Virus record (IMG/VR): IMGVR_UViG_3300035703_000349
Location: 1 to 28,530 of that record
Origin: a virus
Strand: one strand, 5' to 3'
DNA: 28,530 bases
Shown: positions 17,555 through 23,439 of the stretch, in pieces
How positions within the stretch are numbered: the first letter of the stretch is position 1
Layout of the letters: each line of letters begins with the position of its first letter
Notes under the pieces: generated by a model
What the model was told of the DNA's origin: nothing
The model's input: only the letters and a program-made list of their open reading frames with translations
Databases searched by the model: none
Program-made: the position numbers and the translations under genes

Positions 17555-17871
17555 GAGATCTGCATTGCAACTGGTTGGCCATTCTCGCCTGTTATCTCGT
17601 GCTTAACGCTCTCATGCCATTTAGCCCTTGTCTTTAGCCAAAAGATCATCGCCGTGGTATTTCCTGACATAGCTTGTTGATAAAGGCTTTTCGCTACCGC
17701 GGCATTAGCATCCACGCGACCGTCATCAAGCTCCCTCTTGTAATACTTGACAAGCGTATCCGCGCTTAGGTCTACCTTTGCGGCAATATCCTCGTGACGA
17801 ACGCCAACCGCGGCTAGCCCTCTGACTAGCTTTCTGTTCTCATCCGTTGGTTCATGCAACACGCCCTGCAT
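17536..17871 (-). CDS. Terminase small subunit-like DNA-binding protein
   Basis: A 111-residue protein upstream of and overlapping the large terminase gene. Residues about 24-48 (VRHEDIAAKVDLSADTLVKY) form a helix-turn-helix. Residues 55-90 (NAAVAKSLYQQAMSGNTTAM...FWLKTRAKW) resemble the central helices of small terminase subunits, followed by KHEITGENGQPVAMQISW. It should recognise the packaging start site and load the large subunit. The start ATG 17871 has GGAG eight bases upstream. A perfect 18-bp palindrome lies just before the gene (17887-17904). Confidence 0.8.
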   Translation of the reverse strand: MQGVLHEPTDENRKLVRGLAAVGVRHEDIAAKVDLSADTLVKYYKRELDDGRVDANAAVAKSLYQQAMSGNTTAMIFWLKTRAKWHESVKHEITGENGQPVAMQISWAQPE

Positions 17872-17886
17872 ATTTTTAACTCCGAA

Positions 17887-17904
17887 AGTTAGTGCTCACT
17901 AACT
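17887..17904. promoter_or_regulatory. 18-bp palindrome before terS (operator- or packaging-site-like)
   Basis: AGTTAGTGCTCACTAACT has two perfect 8-bp arms around a CT centre. It covers the last codons of the methyltransferase gene and lies 15 bp before the ATG of the terS-like gene. It could be a dimer binding site, a packaging recognition site or an RNA hairpin that hides the terS leader. No U-tract follows in either direction, so a terminator is unlikely. Confidence 0.45.
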
Positions 17905-19085
17905 AATTCTGCCTTCTTGCCGGTGAATTCTTCCCATCGCTTGACGATGACATCGCAGTATTTTGGGTCTAGTTCCATCAGATATGCAACTCGACCATTC
18001 TTTTCTGCTGCTACTAAAGTAGTGCCCGAGCCTCCAAAGCTATCTAAAACAATGTCGCCACCTTTGGTGTTGTTAAGCATTTGGTATTCAAACAACGCGA
18101 CAGGCTTCATCGTTGGATGCTCGCCGTTTCGACTAGGCTTATCAAACTCTAAGATAGTCGTTTGCTTTCTATCTGCCGCCCAAAGGTGTCCAGCACCTTC
18201 TTTCCATCCGTACAAACAAGGCTCGTGCTTCCAATGATAATCCTGCCTCCCCATTACCATCGTTGATTTTTTCCAGATCAAGCACTGTCGCACCTTCCAA
18301 CCCGCGTCCTGCGCCGCTCCGCGGAAGTTGTAACCTTCTGAGTCCGCATGCCAAATATAAAAAACCGCTCCTGATTTCATCACCGCATCAGCCGCGGTAT
18401 ACGCGTCTCTTAGAAACTGACGAAAGGTATCGTCTGACATGCTGTCGTTTTTAATCGTCAAAGCGTCCTTTGTTTTGCCCTCGTATGCCACGTTATAAGG
18501 CGGGTCCGTTAACCACATATCAACTTGCCGACCATTGCACAGCTTTTCTAGATGGTCGATGCTCGTACTATCGCCGCACATAAGCCTATGCTTGCCTAAT
18601 ATCCAAATGTCCCCAGGCTTTGTAATAGGCTCCTCTGGAGTCTCAGGAACAGCATCCTCGTCCGTCAATCCCTCCGTTGGCTCGAGCGCATTTAAGAGAC
18701 CGTCTAGCTCCTCTACAGAGAACCCAAGCATCTCGAGGTCAATGTCCTCTGCTTTTAGCTCGATCAACTCTAGCTTAAGTAAGTCGTTATCCCACCCTGC
18801 GTTTAGCGCAAGCCTGTTATCAGCAAGTACATACGCCTTACGTTGAGTGTCGCTTAAATGAGACAGTCTGATAACAGGAACTTCTGCTAACCCTAGCTTT
18901 CTCGCCGCGGCAAGCCTTCCGTGGCCGGCAATGATTGAGTAATCATCAGAAATGAGGATTGGATTGTTAAACCCAAACTCTTTTATGGAAGCCGCAATCT
19001 GCGAGACCTGTGCTTCGTCATGTGTTCTTGCGTTCCTTGCGTAAGGAATCAGCTTTTCTATCAAAACTTTTTCTACTTGACTCAC
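17889..19085 (-). CDS. ParB-like N-terminal domain fused to DNA (N6-adenine/N4-cytosine) methyltransferase
   Basis: A 398-residue fusion. Residues about 5-75 are a ParB/Srx-type domain (LIPYARNARTHDEAQVSQIA, GHGR at 54-57). From about 155 follows a beta-class methyltransferase (KPGDIWILGKHRLMCGDST) with catalytic motif IV DPPY within TDPPYN (193-198) before SAM-binding motif I DSFGGSGTT (348-356). It methylates DNA, probably phage DNA; the target site cannot be read. No partner restriction enzyme is nearby, so it looks like an orphan phage methyltransferase, perhaps for anti-restriction. The start is GTG 19085-19083 with GGAGA upstream. Such ParB-MTase fusions are common in phages. Confidence 0.92.
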   Translation of the reverse strand: MSQVEKVLIEKLIPYARNARTHDEAQVSQIAASIKEFGFNNPILISDDYSIIAGHGRLAAARKLGLAEVPVIRLSHLSDTQRKAYVLADNRLALNAGWDNDLLKLELIELKAEDIDLEMLGFSVEELDGLLNALEPTEGLTDEDAVPETPEEPITKPGDIWILGKHRLMCGDSTSIDHLEKLCNGRQVDMWLTDPPYNVAYEGKTKDALTIKNDSMSDDTFRQFLRDAYTAADAVMKSGAVFYIWHADSEGYNFRGAAQDAGWKVRQCLIWKKSTMVMGRQDYHWKHEPCLYGWKEGAGHLWAADRKQTTILEFDKPSRNGEHPTMKPVALFEYQMLNNTKGGDIVLDSFGGSGTTLVAAEKNGRVAYLMELDPKYCDVIVKRWEEFTGKKAELVSEH

Positions 19086-19103
19086 CGTATTCTCCGTTGG
19101 AGG

Positions 19104-19403
19104 TCATCGGTTTTTATTCCTCGCCGAGATAGCCTTAGCCTTTGCCTTAGCATCAGCCTTAGAACTTGCTCCCCACGCCTTTAGGCTCAAAAGAAGTCTG
19201 GTAGGGCTCCCATCGGGTTTTCTCTCTGGGCCTGGCATGTTACCCATTCGCGCAAGAAAAGACGCTCTACGCGGGTTATCGCCTGACTTAACAGGAGCCT
19301 TCAGATCTGACCCAGGATTCTCACGCTCGTAAGACTTCCTGCCCTTCTCGTTAAGACCACCTTTGGCGTTCTTGCCTTCCTTACGAGTCCAGGCGGCAGT
19401 CAT
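19104..19403 (-). CDS. DUF6321-like basic phage protein (99 aa)
   Basis: Product MTAAWTRKEGKNAKGGLNEK..., then NPRRASFLARMGNMPGPE, PTRLLLSLKAWGASSKAD and a Lys/Ala-rich tail. I recognise the pattern 'W.rkeGKn..GGLn.kGrksy...nLkaPv...nprRasFlarM..mpGPe' from the DUF6321 family, common in phages of aquatic bacteria. Function unknown; the strong positive charge suggests nucleic-acid contact. Its ATG overlaps the stop of the 51-aa gene (ATGA). Confidence 0.75.
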   Translation of the reverse strand: MTAAWTRKEGKNAKGGLNEKGRKSYERENPGSDLKAPVKSGDNPRRASFLARMGNMPGPERKPDGSPTRLLLSLKAWGASSKADAKAKAKAISARNKNR

Positions 19404-19555
19404 TTCTTAGCCGTTTTAGCTGATTCTTTGAAAGCCTTAGCCGTTGGCGCACCAGGACTACCAGGCTTACGCATCTTCTCTGGAGTCTTTCCCGCAGCCT
19501 TTTGCTTGGCTATGCGTTCACGCTTGGCGTGGATATTTGCGTATAAGCCTTTCAT
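19400..19555 (-). CDS. Tiny basic phage protein (51 aa)
   Basis: ATG 19555-19553, stop TGA 19402-19400. The product begins MKGLYANIHAKRERIAKQKA and ends with a Lys/Ala-rich tail (AFKESAKTAKK). It is very basic. Both ends are coupled: the ATG lies next to the stop of the upstream DUF6496-like gene and the stop shares ATGA with the DUF6321-like gene. The opening MKGLYANIHAK and a Pro/Gly-rich centre recur, as far as I know, in small proteins of related phages. Function unknown. Confidence 0.75.
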   Translation of the reverse strand: MKGLYANIHAKRERIAKQKAAGKTPEKMRKPGSPGAPTAKAFKESAKTAKK

Positions 19556-19710
19556 TTCTTCTTCTTCATACCAGCTTCTGCCAATGCTATCGCGGTCGCC
19601 TGGGCTCGGCTCTTAACTACCGGACCAGATTTGCTTCCAGAGTGCAGCTTACCCTTGTTGTACTCAGTCATCACCTTGGAGATCTTCTTCTCCGCTTTCG
19701 TTTTCTTCAC
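19552..19710 (-). CDS. DUF6496-like small basic protein (GTG start, 52 aa)
   Basis: I choose GTG 19710-19708 because GGAG stands 7 bp upstream and the protein then starts VKKTKAEKKISKVMTEYNKG, as in relatives. The core is LHSGSKSGPVVKSRAQATAI followed by ALAEAGMKKKK, the signature of DUF6496. The upstream frame stays open to 19776 but has no better ribosome site. The 5' part overlaps the Cys-rich gene by 47 bp. An in-frame ATG at 19671 is an alternative. Function unknown; the repeated Lys runs suggest nucleic-acid binding. Confidence 0.7.
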   Translation of the reverse strand: MKKTKAEKKISKVMTEYNKGKLHSGSKSGPVVKSRAQATAIALAEAGMKKKK

Positions 19711-20047
19711 TTTTCCACTCCATACAAGATTTCTCAGGCGCACACATGAAGTTCCACTCGTGGCAGTAACCGACACCTTCAGGTAGACAATCCTTCATCT
19801 CCATGTCGAAATATCCACAATTACCGCAGCGCCTCTCTTGGGCCTGGCTTGCAGAGATACGCCACTTTGCACCGAGATCGCGCCAGAACTGAGTGTCGCC
19901 CTCTCGTTCAGGACCGTACATACCCTCTTCCCTGGCGATCTGCTTGTTTTCCTCGTTGAGCTTCTCGTCTTGGGTCGGCAGTGGACACTCGTTTTCTTCT
20001 TCGTCCTTGATGACGATCATGACTTTAGGTGAGAGTAAGCCCTTCAT
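19664..20047 (-). CDS. Cys-rich putative zinc-binding protein (127 aa)
   Basis: Starts MKGLLSPKVMIVIKDEEENE. The acidic N-terminal half contains NEENKQIAREEGMYGPEREG. The C-terminal half (about 85-117) has C-x2-C ... C ... YCHEW ... C ... C spacing (RRCGNCGYFDMEMKDC, then GYCHEWNFMCAPEKSC), like a treble-clef or rubredoxin-like zinc site. The end is acidic (EENESGEEDLQGDD). Its ATG overlaps the stop of the 25-codon ORF upstream (ATGA), and AAGG lies 7 bp before the start. The zinc role is inferred from the cysteines. Family not recognised. Confidence 0.75.
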   Translation of the reverse strand: MKGLLSPKVMIVIKDEEENECPLPTQDEKLNEENKQIAREEGMYGPEREGDTQFWRDLGAKWRISASQAQERRCGNCGYFDMEMKDCLPEGVGYCHEWNFMCAPEKSCMEWKSEENESGEEDLQGDD

Positions 20048-20121
20048 TTCTTGACCTTCTTAGGTTGCATGGGGATACCCACCTTCCTATCGTATCGAAT
20101 AGGAACCGGAGGAACCTTCAT
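20044..20121 (-). CDS. Tiny ORF (25 aa) coupled at both ends
   Basis: ATG 20121-20119 sits in an ATGA overlap with the stop of the glycosyltransferase gene, and its TGA sits in an ATGA overlap with the start of the Cys-rich gene. The product is basic and Pro-rich (MKVPPVPIRYDRKVGIPMQP, then KKVKK). The exact tiling between two real genes is the main support. It could be a real small protein or only a translational bridge. Confidence 0.5.
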   Translation of the reverse strand: MKVPPVPIRYDRKVGIPMQPKKVKK

Positions 20122-20810
20122 TCGGTAGGGAGATGGTAGTGCCTTGCTATCCCTGGTTCGTTTTTCCACATCCATCGTGAAGCCTCCATGAGGTTTTTAC
20201 GGTCATCCTTGCCGACTGTCTGAGAGCCAGCGTGATGAACGTAAGCCCTTGATACAAAATGCCTAAAGTCTAATACCGTAAGTGTATGACAAAACACATT
20301 ATCTGAGAACCAATTTATCGGCGGGAATCTAACCGCTTGAAAAGCCTCCTTTGATACGTAGGCAAAGATAGGCGCAATAACCGAGGCTTCCCTAATCGTC
20401 TCTTCCTCTACCCATTTCATCCCGTTTCTTGGGCCAGACTCATACCGGATATTCTGGGTGTCTAGAATAAAGTCAGACCTGCAACCAATAACACCCAATT
20501 TATGCCCTGCGTCTTTTAGGTGCTGGACATCCTCACAAAGCAATCTATACGAATCAGGAGTCAGGCATATATCGTCGTTAGCTACTATGACTTCATCGTG
20601 GTACTGGAAGGCATCGTCCATGATCCTGTTGTAAGCGTCACCGAAGTTACTCGACGAATTGAGTACCCATTTGTAAATTCGTGGGTCCATTGTCTCGGAC
20701 CGGCTCGACAGATAAACAGGCGCTTCTTTGGCGTATAGACTGATGCTCGACAGCGCGATTTCAAGGCTTGGCGATCCTGTTGTGCAGATGAGAATCGGTA
20801 ACTTTTTCAT
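20118..20810 (-). CDS. Glycosyltransferase-like protein, GT-A fold (230 aa)
   Basis: Starts MKKLPILICTTGSPSLEIAL at ATG 20810; GGAGGAGT directly upstream decides this start over the longer reading from 20834. Residues 74-82 (VIVANDDIC) carry an NDD/DxD-like motif (78-80), preceded by NFGDAYNRIMDDAF, typical of family-2-type nucleotide-sugar transferases. Later come GCRSDFILDTQN and FSDNVFCHTLTVLDF. The 5' end overlaps the previous glycosyltransferase by about 50 bp. The target is unknown (virion, DNA or host glycan). The pairing of two such genes suggests they act on the same glycan. Confidence 0.7.
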   Translation of the reverse strand: MKKLPILICTTGSPSLEIALSSISLYAKEAPVYLSSRSETMDPRIYKWVLNSSSNFGDAYNRIMDDAFQYHDEVIVANDDICLTPDSYRLLCEDVQHLKDAGHKLGVIGCRSDFILDTQNIRYESGPRNGMKWVEEETIREASVIAPIFAYVSKEAFQAVRFPPINWFSDNVFCHTLTVLDFRHFVSRAYVHHAGSQTVGKDDRKNLMEASRWMWKNEPGIARHYHLPTE

Positions 20811-21459
20811 ACTCCTCCATTCTGTGGCCTGCAACCACCTGAAAGTATTCGTTGTTCATGAGCGACTTATTGCAAACATTAACTTCTAAGCCATGTTCTG
20901 ACGCGACAATCGGGAATGAGAGCTGGTCCTGTAAGCTCCACTTCATCATCTCCTCCCACCATGCTTGGTTGGCTCTAGGATTGATGTAGGACCGCTTCCA
21001 ACAGATAACCCCGCCTGCGATAAGACCGCCGTTCTCAGGCCATCCTAAGTCCCTATAGTGTTCAACCTGAGACAAGATGGGCTGATCCCTGTACTTAATC
21101 ATATCGTGGCACTCTTGGGCTTCTTCGTAAATACAAGTCCTCCAAGGGTGTTGGAACGCTGCCATCGTATCTCCGGCCTGCTCGACCATGTACTCCACAA
21201 ACTTAGCGCTCGTAATCCGTATGGACCCGTCCACCCAGATCACATAATCCTCGTCAAACTCCAACTTGTCAGGAAAGACTTTGTACCACTTAGCTTCCAT
21301 CCTGGGGTCAGAGAACCGTCTCGTGGTTACGATCTGCTTCCAGCCCTGATGAGGTTTAGCCTCGTCAACAATCGCGTAGAAGTTCGTAGGCACGGACTGC
21401 CTGACCGCGTAGTGCAGCGGGTCGTAACTCCCGAAGATGGATGTGTAGACAGCGATCAC
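20761..21459 (-). CDS. DUF616/TOD1-MUCI70-like glycosyltransferase (GTG start)
   Basis: Starting at GTG 21459 the product is MIAVYTSIFGSYDPLHYAVR..., with KWYKVFPDKL (57-66), YVIWVDGSIRI (72-82) and HPWRTCIYEEA (104-114). The 'IAVYTsIFGsYD', 'K..K..P' and 'iWvDgsi' trio is the DUF616 (TOD1/MUCI70) glycosyltransferase signature; D77 would be in the metal/sugar-nucleotide site. The frame is open up to 21492, but that extension runs through a perfect terminator hairpin and is not part of the protein. The GTG abuts the T-tract, so no Shine-Dalgarno site is available. It is the first gene of the late leftward block. Confidence 0.72.
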   Translation of the reverse strand: MIAVYTSIFGSYDPLHYAVRQSVPTNFYAIVDEAKPHQGWKQIVTTRRFSDPRMEAKWYKVFPDKLEFDEDYVIWVDGSIRITSAKFVEYMVEQAGDTMAAFQHPWRTCIYEEAQECHDMIKYRDQPILSQVEHYRDLGWPENGGLIAGGVICWKRSYINPRANQAWWEEMMKWSLQDQLSFPIVASEHGLEVNVCNKSLMNNEYFQVVAGHRMEEYEKVTDSHLHNRIAKP

Positions 21460-21486
21460 AAAAAAAAGCCTGGCATCGCGCCAGGC
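21460..21486 (-). terminator. Rho-independent terminator between early/middle and late leftward genes
   Basis: Read leftward, a perfect 7-bp stem GCCTGGC / GCCAGGC with the 5-nt loop GCGAT is followed by T8 (21467-21460) and directly by the GTG start of the glycosyltransferase gene. It lies about 30 bp after the stop of the 60-aa gene at 21514. It should end most early-operon transcripts, so late genes would depend on antitermination, read-through or a promoter inside the leader. Confidence 0.88.
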
Positions 21487-21513
21487 AAACACAGGAGGAG
21501 TTCCATCGTTAGT

Positions 21514-21696
21514 TTACTCCCCCGTTAGAAAGTTGAGAAGCTCCTCGGCTTGTAGTCGAAGATCGATGCTTGCTTTGTGTAGTTCTACGCTCATGTTGAC
21601 TAAAGCCAAGACTCGTGATTCTAGCTCACTGGAATCCATTGCGTCTTGAATAACGTCTTGAGCAAGTGCTTTGGCTGCTGCTTCATTTAGATTCAT
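21514..21696 (-). CDS. Small helical protein, end of early operon (60 aa)
   Basis: Starts MNLNEAAAKALAQDVIQDAM at ATG 21696 with AGGA 7 bp upstream; the longer reading from 21717 lacks such a site. The rest (SSELESRVLALVNMSVELHK... EELLNFLTGE) is predicted fully helical with a regular hydrophobic spacing. It overlaps the DUF3310 gene by 14 bp. Unknown function. It is the last gene before the terminator at 21460-21486. Confidence 0.65.
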   Translation of the reverse strand: MNLNEAAAKALAQDVIQDAMDSSELESRVLALVNMSVELHKASIDLRLQAEELLNFLTGE

Positions 21697-21895
21697 TACT
21701 GATCCTTTGTATCTCACGGTTGATATACCAGACTGCTTTCTTCAAATCCTCGGTTGCATCTTGAGACTTTAAACCTGCCCGAAGGATGTACTTGATTGCA
21801 TTACCCAGGCAAAAATTCATGTGCTCGGTAATCTCAATCACTTCTATGCCTGATGGATGTGACTTGTAATGAGTTGGGTTTATGGGATCGTTCAT
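21683..21895 (-). CDS. DUF3310 family protein (T7 gp1.7-like)
   Basis: The 70-residue product MNDPINPTHYKSHPSGIEVI, then EITEHMNFCLGNAIKYILRA and DLKKAVWYINREIQRI, is the full DUF3310 signature. T7 gp1.7 belongs to this family and has been described as a nucleotide kinase; many short members consist of this domain only. It probably acts in nucleotide metabolism early in infection. An ATGA overlap joins it to the DUF551-like gene upstream. Confidence 0.88.
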   Translation of the reverse strand: MNDPINPTHYKSHPSGIEVIEITEHMNFCLGNAIKYILRAGLKSQDATEDLKKAVWYINREIQRISNESK

Positions 21896-22074
21896 AACAT
21901 CGCCTTGATGTGCTCAGGAACCTTTGGCAATGGAGCCCAGGCAACCGCCCAATCCGACCAATGCCCGATCACACAGACCCCTCCAGGGTTCAGCAAAAGC
22001 ATCTTAGTTCCCAACGGAGGTGTCTTGTCACTCGGTGTCATCCAGTGGGTATGCCCTGAAACGTAGTCCTTCAT
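21892..22074 (-). CDS. DUF551-like small protein (60 aa)
   Basis: Start ATG 22074 is chosen because GGAGGAAGG directly precedes it and it forms an ATGA overlap with the upstream gene; a longer frame to 22125 is open. The product contains HTHWMTPSDKTPPLGTKMLL, LNPGGVCVIGHWSDWAVAWA and PLPKVPEH. This has the elements of DUF551 proteins ('W...d..PP.g..vll...G....g.w....v..W.PLP') common in phages and prophages. Function unknown. Confidence 0.65.
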   Translation of the reverse strand: MKDYVSGHTHWMTPSDKTPPLGTKMLLLNPGGVCVIGHWSDWAVAWAPLPKVPEHIKAML

Positions 22075-22385
22075 ACCTTCCTCCGGTAATACCAGGCCCA
22101 AGCACCATGCCTCCCTTCTGTCCACCGATACCTAGACTCTCTCTCGACCAATCCCTTTGACATCAAGACCTTTAGATGCTTCCTTGCTCCCTCTGTTGTG
22201 CATCCAAAGTGCTCTGATAGCTCGATGAGCGAGAAAGGTTGAGTAAGATGGTTGAGATACATCTGCTCGGTTTTTGTCAGCGGTTTGTGCTTGCGGAGAA
22301 TCTGACGAACTAATGCTTTAACTTGATCGGTATGGTGAACAAGTCCGAGGTTATGCGCCATTCTTTGGATTTCAGCGCCGTTCAT
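22071..22385 (-). CDS. Winged-helix DNA-binding protein (104 aa)
   Basis: Starts MNGAEIQRMAHNLGLVHHTD. Residues 51-83 (FSLIELSEHFGCTTEGARKH, LKVLMSKGLVERE) are a clear helix-turn-helix with the following wing (YRWTEGRHGAWAWYYRRK). It resembles ArsR/MarR-like domains used as small phage regulators. The start shares one base with the TAA of the 58-aa gene upstream (TAATG). It may regulate transcription from the 24.6-25.1 kb regulatory gap, but no target can be shown. Confidence 0.7.
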   Translation of the reverse strand: MNGAEIQRMAHNLGLVHHTDQVKALVRQILRKHKPLTKTEQMYLNHLTQPFSLIELSEHFGCTTEGARKHLKVLMSKGLVERESRYRWTEGRHGAWAWYYRRKV

Positions 22386-22561
22386 TATTCTTTTCCTTCA
22401 GTGTGGCTGAATTGCACGTCAAGTTCTTCTAGCGCATCAGCCAGCACTAAGGCTTTGGGTTGTGGGTTCATGTGTTCTTCTCCTTCAAGAATTGCCGCAC
22501 AGCGATGACCGCGACACGAGATTAGCCCACACTTTGGACATAAAGAATCCTGCTGGCTCAT
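22385..22561 (-). CDS. Small zinc-ribbon-like protein with possible internal start (58 aa)
   Basis: ATG 22561 lies in an ATGA overlap with the stop of the 96-aa gene; TAA 22387-22385. The N-terminal 21 residues have four-to-five cysteines (LCPKCGLISCRGHRC), like half a zinc ribbon. Residue 31 is an in-frame ATG at 22471 preceded by GGAGAAGAACAC, exactly the ribosome-site cassette found before two other genes here. This would give a separate 28-aa protein MNPQPKALVLADALEELDVQ... Either both forms are made or two small genes have been fused in frame. Confidence 0.6.
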   Translation of the reverse strand: MSQQDSLCPKCGLISCRGHRCAAILEGEEHMNPQPKALVLADALEELDVQFSHTEGKE

Positions 22562-22848
22562 GTGTTTTTACCTCTTAATTTAAGTTCTATATGCCTTGCA
22601 TAGTCATGCAAAGTCTCGTTAGGTTTCCAATCCACTGCGCTGATCTCCTCATCCGTCAGACTGACCCATTGCTTTGGTGGTGCGGTGTAGAGGGGAACGC
22701 CATTTAAGGTCAACGGTGCGTCAAGGTCTTGTACCAGTGGTTTGCGTTGTTCTTTTGATAGCGGACCCTCGTAAGCGGGCATTCCGTTGCACCACGCATC
22801 AGGCTGACCGTCATCCGCCGGTGTTTTTGCGTTCTTGTTTTCACTCAT
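22558..22848 (-). CDS. 'PLYTAPP-WVxLTDEE' family small phage protein (96 aa)
   Basis: Starts MSENKNAKTPADDGQPDAWC. The centre has LTLNGVPLYTAPPKQW followed by VSLTDEEISAVDW, and the end is HIELKLRGKNT. The PLYTAPP...W.gLTDEE pattern is widespread in proteobacterial phages, with variable heads and tails, and partly resembles Ead/Ea22-like proteins. Function unknown. The first 12 residues are the same as in the next gene upstream (22845-23363), showing a recent duplication or recombination. GGAGAAGAACAC precedes the ATG. Confidence 0.7.
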   Translation of the reverse strand: MSENKNAKTPADDGQPDAWCNGMPAYEGPLSKEQRKPLVQDLDAPLTLNGVPLYTAPPKQWVSLTDEEISAVDWKPNETLHDYARHIELKLRGKNT

Positions 22849-23363
22849 GTGTTCTTCTCCTCAAGGAATCTGTCTATGGCGTTTATAAGCTCCGCCCTGT
22901 CAGTGTATTTTTCGTAGAAATCTTCTGCTTCATTTAATGTCAGCCCAACCCATTGTTTCTTTGGCGGTGCGGTGTAGAGAGGTATGTCATCTTGATTGGG
23001 GCCGATCAGGTTGCCTTCTTCATCGAACTTTGATGAGCGATGCCACCAAAGTTCCCCCTTGCCACCATTGGTAATCCACGCCACCGGCTCCTCCTCAGGC
23101 TTCGGCGCGTACACCAACAAGTGCTGCCAAACACGCGGATCAACAGTGTCAGCCTCAGACCCCAACCGATCAACGCAGTCCATCAATTCATCGGTCAACG
23201 AAGGTGCTTGGCTCAGGGCGTCAATCTCCTCATCCGTCAGCCCAACCCATTCCTTCTTTTGTGGTTTGCTTGAAATACAGGTAACCGTATAAGGCCTGCC
23301 ACACTGGCAACTCCATGCCACAGGCCCGTCTGCTGGTGTCTTTGCGTTTTTGTTTTCGCTCAT
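22845..23363 (-). CDS. Two-module 'WVGLTDEE' family protein (172 aa)
   Basis: Starts MSENKNAKTPADGPVAWSCQ. It carries two modules: residues about 15-75 with CQCGRPYTVTC and EWVGLTDEEIDAL, and about 95-172 with EPVAWITNGGKG, DIPLYTAPPKKQWVGLTLNE and a helical end LINAIDRFLEEKNT. It looks like two family members joined in frame. Function unknown. It shares an ATGA junction with the 96-aa gene. The leader overlaps a broken small gene at 23365-23439. Confidence 0.7.
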   Translation of the reverse strand: MSENKNAKTPADGPVAWSCQCGRPYTVTCISSKPQKKEWVGLTDEEIDALSQAPSLTDELMDCVDRLGSEADTVDPRVWQHLLVYAPKPEEEPVAWITNGGKGELWWHRSSKFDEEGNLIGPNQDDIPLYTAPPKKQWVGLTLNEAEDFYEKYTDRAELINAIDRFLEEKNT

Positions 23364-23439
23364 GCTAAGAACTCCTTGATGGCCTCGTACACATCCGTGC
23401 GTCCTCTTTCGCCATCTTGATAATGTCGTCTCTATCCAC
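23360..23439 (-). pseudogene. Broken remnant of a small 'DRDDIIKMA' protein
   Basis: From GTG 23439 (AGGAGAAGAACG upstream) the frame reads VDRDDIIKMAKEDARMCTRP and stops at 23365. MxRDDIIxMAxEA is the usual opening of a common phage protein that is much longer. A second frame reads GERGRTDVYEAIKEFLA and stops at 23360, overlapping the next ATG; it matches the helical tails of the LTDEE proteins. So a head and a tail have been joined out of frame by a deletion. It could still make a 24-aa peptide. Confidence 0.45.

Noticed and set aside
21021-21026. TTGACA boxes such as the one at 25021-25026 (+) taken as rightward promoters
   Set aside because: No acceptable -10 box at 16-18 bp; the nearest TATATC is at 19 bp and would transcribe antisense to the 116-aa gene. 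The same holds for the TTGACA at 24648-24653.
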